This document shows, piece by piece, positions 5,478-6,621 of a stretch of DNA of 6,621 nucleotides. The notes under the pieces are model-generated. The model made no database searches. It saw only the letters and a list, made by a program, of their open reading frames with translations, and had not been told where the DNA came from. The DNA is taken from contig NYZY01000021.1 of the NCBI GenBank assembly GCA_002687335.1, positions 1 through 6,621 on the forward strand. Reading direction: 5' to 3'. The DNA comes from Chloroflexota bacterium. Its GTDB lineage: Bacteria > Chloroflexota > Dehalococcoidia > UBA1151 > UBA1328. Every line of letters begins with the position of its first letter. Positions within the stretch are counted from its first letter, which is position 1. The translations under genes and the position numbers were made by a program.

Positions 5478-6621
5478 CAGAAACCACTTCTCATACTGCA
5501 CAGTCCGGTGGCAGTGCTTCCGATAACCAACCTAAAGATTCCGGGGATTCACATCCTTCTAATGATCAAAAACCGACATCACTTGGCTTGATGTATGGGT
5601 TGTCTGCGGGTCATGGGATCAAACACTTTGGTCAAGGTGCGTTATTGGTCATGATTCCGAGCATAAGGGCAACTTTAGGACTTTCAGATGTTGCTGTGGG
5701 TGGTATGTCTTCGGCTCAATCGATATCTTCGGGTATCGCAAATATTCCAGCTGGCATTCTTACGGATATGTTTCGTAAAAAAATTGCATGGATTCTTTTT
5801 GCTTCGATGATGATGGTTGGTATTGGATATTTTCTGATTGCTATATCACCTGTTTACTGGGCACTCCTAGTTGGAGTGGTGATCGTCGGATTCGGGACTT
5901 CCATGTGGCATGCGCCTGCGTTTGGCACGTTGGCGGCTAGATATCCTGAACGTCGCGGTTTTGCTATGGCAGCACACTTAACGGGCGCGCAGATAGGCAA
6001 TACTGCTTCTCCATTAATCATTGGATTCTTATTGGCGGGGACGATCGGGTCCTGGGTTATTTTTGGTGGAATAGAGTGGAGATGGATTGCTGCATTTATT
6101 TCGGTTCCGATGGTTGTGACAGCTTTAGCGGTTATTTCGAGATTCAAAACGGCAGGTATTGAGGCTAAAGGAGATGTCACGTTTTCGGATTACTTTAGAT
6201 CCGCAGGGCGCCTTGTCAGTAATCGTGGTGTTTTGGGTATGGCTTTATTGGGTGCAATGCGTGGAGCAGTACACACGTCATTTCAAGTATTTCTCGTCAT
6301 ATACATGCGTGAAGAACTTAGCTATTCGGATACTTTTGTTGGCTTGCATGTTGCACTGATAACCATGGCGGGAATTATTTCGACACCAATCATGGGTAAC
6401 GTATCTGATCGGGTGGGACGCCGGCCTGTAATAGCGTTCGCAATGACTGCGATGACGATCTTGATATTTCTTTTCTTAACATTTGACTCAGGCTGGGGCA
6501 TGACTGCATTAATCGCAGTGCTGGGTCTCTTTTTCTTTTCAGTAATGCCGATCATCAACGCTGCTGCGATGGATATGATTGATAAAGGATCCGAAGGGTC
6601 TGGAACGGCCTTGATGTTCAC
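5474..6621 (+). CDS. Major facilitator superfamily transporter, N-terminal part (3' truncated by window edge)
   Basis: The frame stays open for 382 residues to the window end. After a hydrophilic N-terminal tail of about 36 residues rich in Ser, Thr, Asp, Gln and Asn come about ten hydrophobic segments, so the last helices of a 12-helix carrier are missing. The MFS loop signature appears between helices 2 and 3 as GILTDMFRKK (94-103, degenerate) and in the second half as GNVSDRVGRRP (308-318, strong). The central loop, roughly 223-250, is polar (RFKTAGIEAKGD). The segment HAPAFGTLAARYPERRGFAM recalls carriers of the fosmidomycin-resistance (Fsr)-like group, but substrate and direction are not predictable. 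The start is GTG at 5474, with an in-frame TAA at 5459-5461 above it. TTG 5465 and ATG 5591 (residue 40, just before helix 1) are alternatives. The upstream aminotransferase on the same strand suggests transport of an amine, amino acid or related metabolite. Confidence 0.88.
   Translation, partial: MTETTSHTAQSGGSASDNQPKDSGDSHPSNDQKPTSLGLMYGLSAGHGIKHFGQGALLVMIPSIRATLGLSDVAVGGMSSAQSISSGIANIPAGILTDMFRKKIAWILFASMMMVGIGYFLIAISPVYWALLVGVVIVGFGTSMWHAPAFGTLAARYPERRGFAMAAHLTGAQIGNTASPLIIGFLLAGTIGSWVIFGGIEWRWIAAFISVPMVVTALAVISRFKTAGIEAKGDVTFSDYFRSAGRLVSNRGVLGMALLGAMRGAVHTSFQVFLVIYMREELSYSDTFVGLHVALITMAGIISTPIMGNVSDRVGRRPVIAFAMTAMTILIFLFLTFDSGWGMTALIAVLGLFFFSVMPIINAAAMDMIDKGSEGSGTALMF

Noticed and set aside
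5854..6180. Minus-strand open frames (5854-6180, 6322-6621) and plus-strand frame 6159-6359 in the 3' part of the window
   Set aside because: All are shadows of the MFS transporter frame, which carries the membrane segments and GNVSDRVGRRP motif.
1..6621. Novel defence system, mobile element, CRISPR or structured RNA
   Set aside because: All long coding frames except the small membrane protein belong to recognisable families. No transposase, integrase, nuclease, reverse transcriptase, regular repeat-spacer pattern or tRNA-like fold was seen.

Overview
The window reads as ordinary chromosomal DNA from a free-living, probably aerobic and heterotrophic bacterium of moderate GC content. It shows no rRNA, tRNA, CRISPR array, insertion sequence or phage gene. 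Several genes lack a strong Shine-Dalgarno sequence, and GTG and TTG starts are frequent (the TPR gene, the cupin gene and probably the transporter gene). The gene mix is a TIM-barrel amidohydrolase, a VOC protein, a small cupin, a class III aminotransferase and an MFS transporter. It resembles uncultured marine lineages such as SAR202-type Chloroflexota, but that is an impression from gene content and not a demonstrated placement.

Layout. Positions 1-1374 (+) hold the end of an operon: the C-terminal third of an amidohydrolase, a complete VOC/glyoxalase-like protein and a four-repeat TPR protein, each separated by only 2 nt. This operon converges on a minus-strand pair: a small cupin protein (1391-1747), preceded in transcription order by a full-length dihydrolipoamide dehydrogenase (lpdA, 1872-3281). 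Upstream of lpdA, 3282-3533 contains a candidate sigma70-like promoter overlapped by a GAATTG-N10-CAATTC inverted repeat. A small two-helix membrane protein of unknown function (3534-3812, minus) follows. A divergent AT-rich intergenic region then leads to a class III PLP-dependent aminotransferase (3957-5336, +) and an MFS transporter (5474 to the window end, +, 3' truncated). A 37-codon reading frame lies between the last two genes and overlaps the transporter's GTG start by 4 nt (GTGA).

How the genes may work together. The amidohydrolase and VOC genes are so tightly packed that a shared catabolic route is plausible, for example hydrolysis and metal-dependent conversion of a ring-derived or lactone intermediate; the substrate cannot be read from sequence. 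LpdA supplies the E3 component of 2-oxoacid dehydrogenase complexes and/or the glycine cleavage system, although no E1, E2 or gcv gene is in view. The aminotransferase-transporter pair could move and transaminate an amine or amino acid. I found no convincing novel defence, mobile or RNA system. The items most worth checking are the two small overlapping or abutting ORFs, the possible lpdA operator and the Asn substitution in the amidohydrolase active-site motif.
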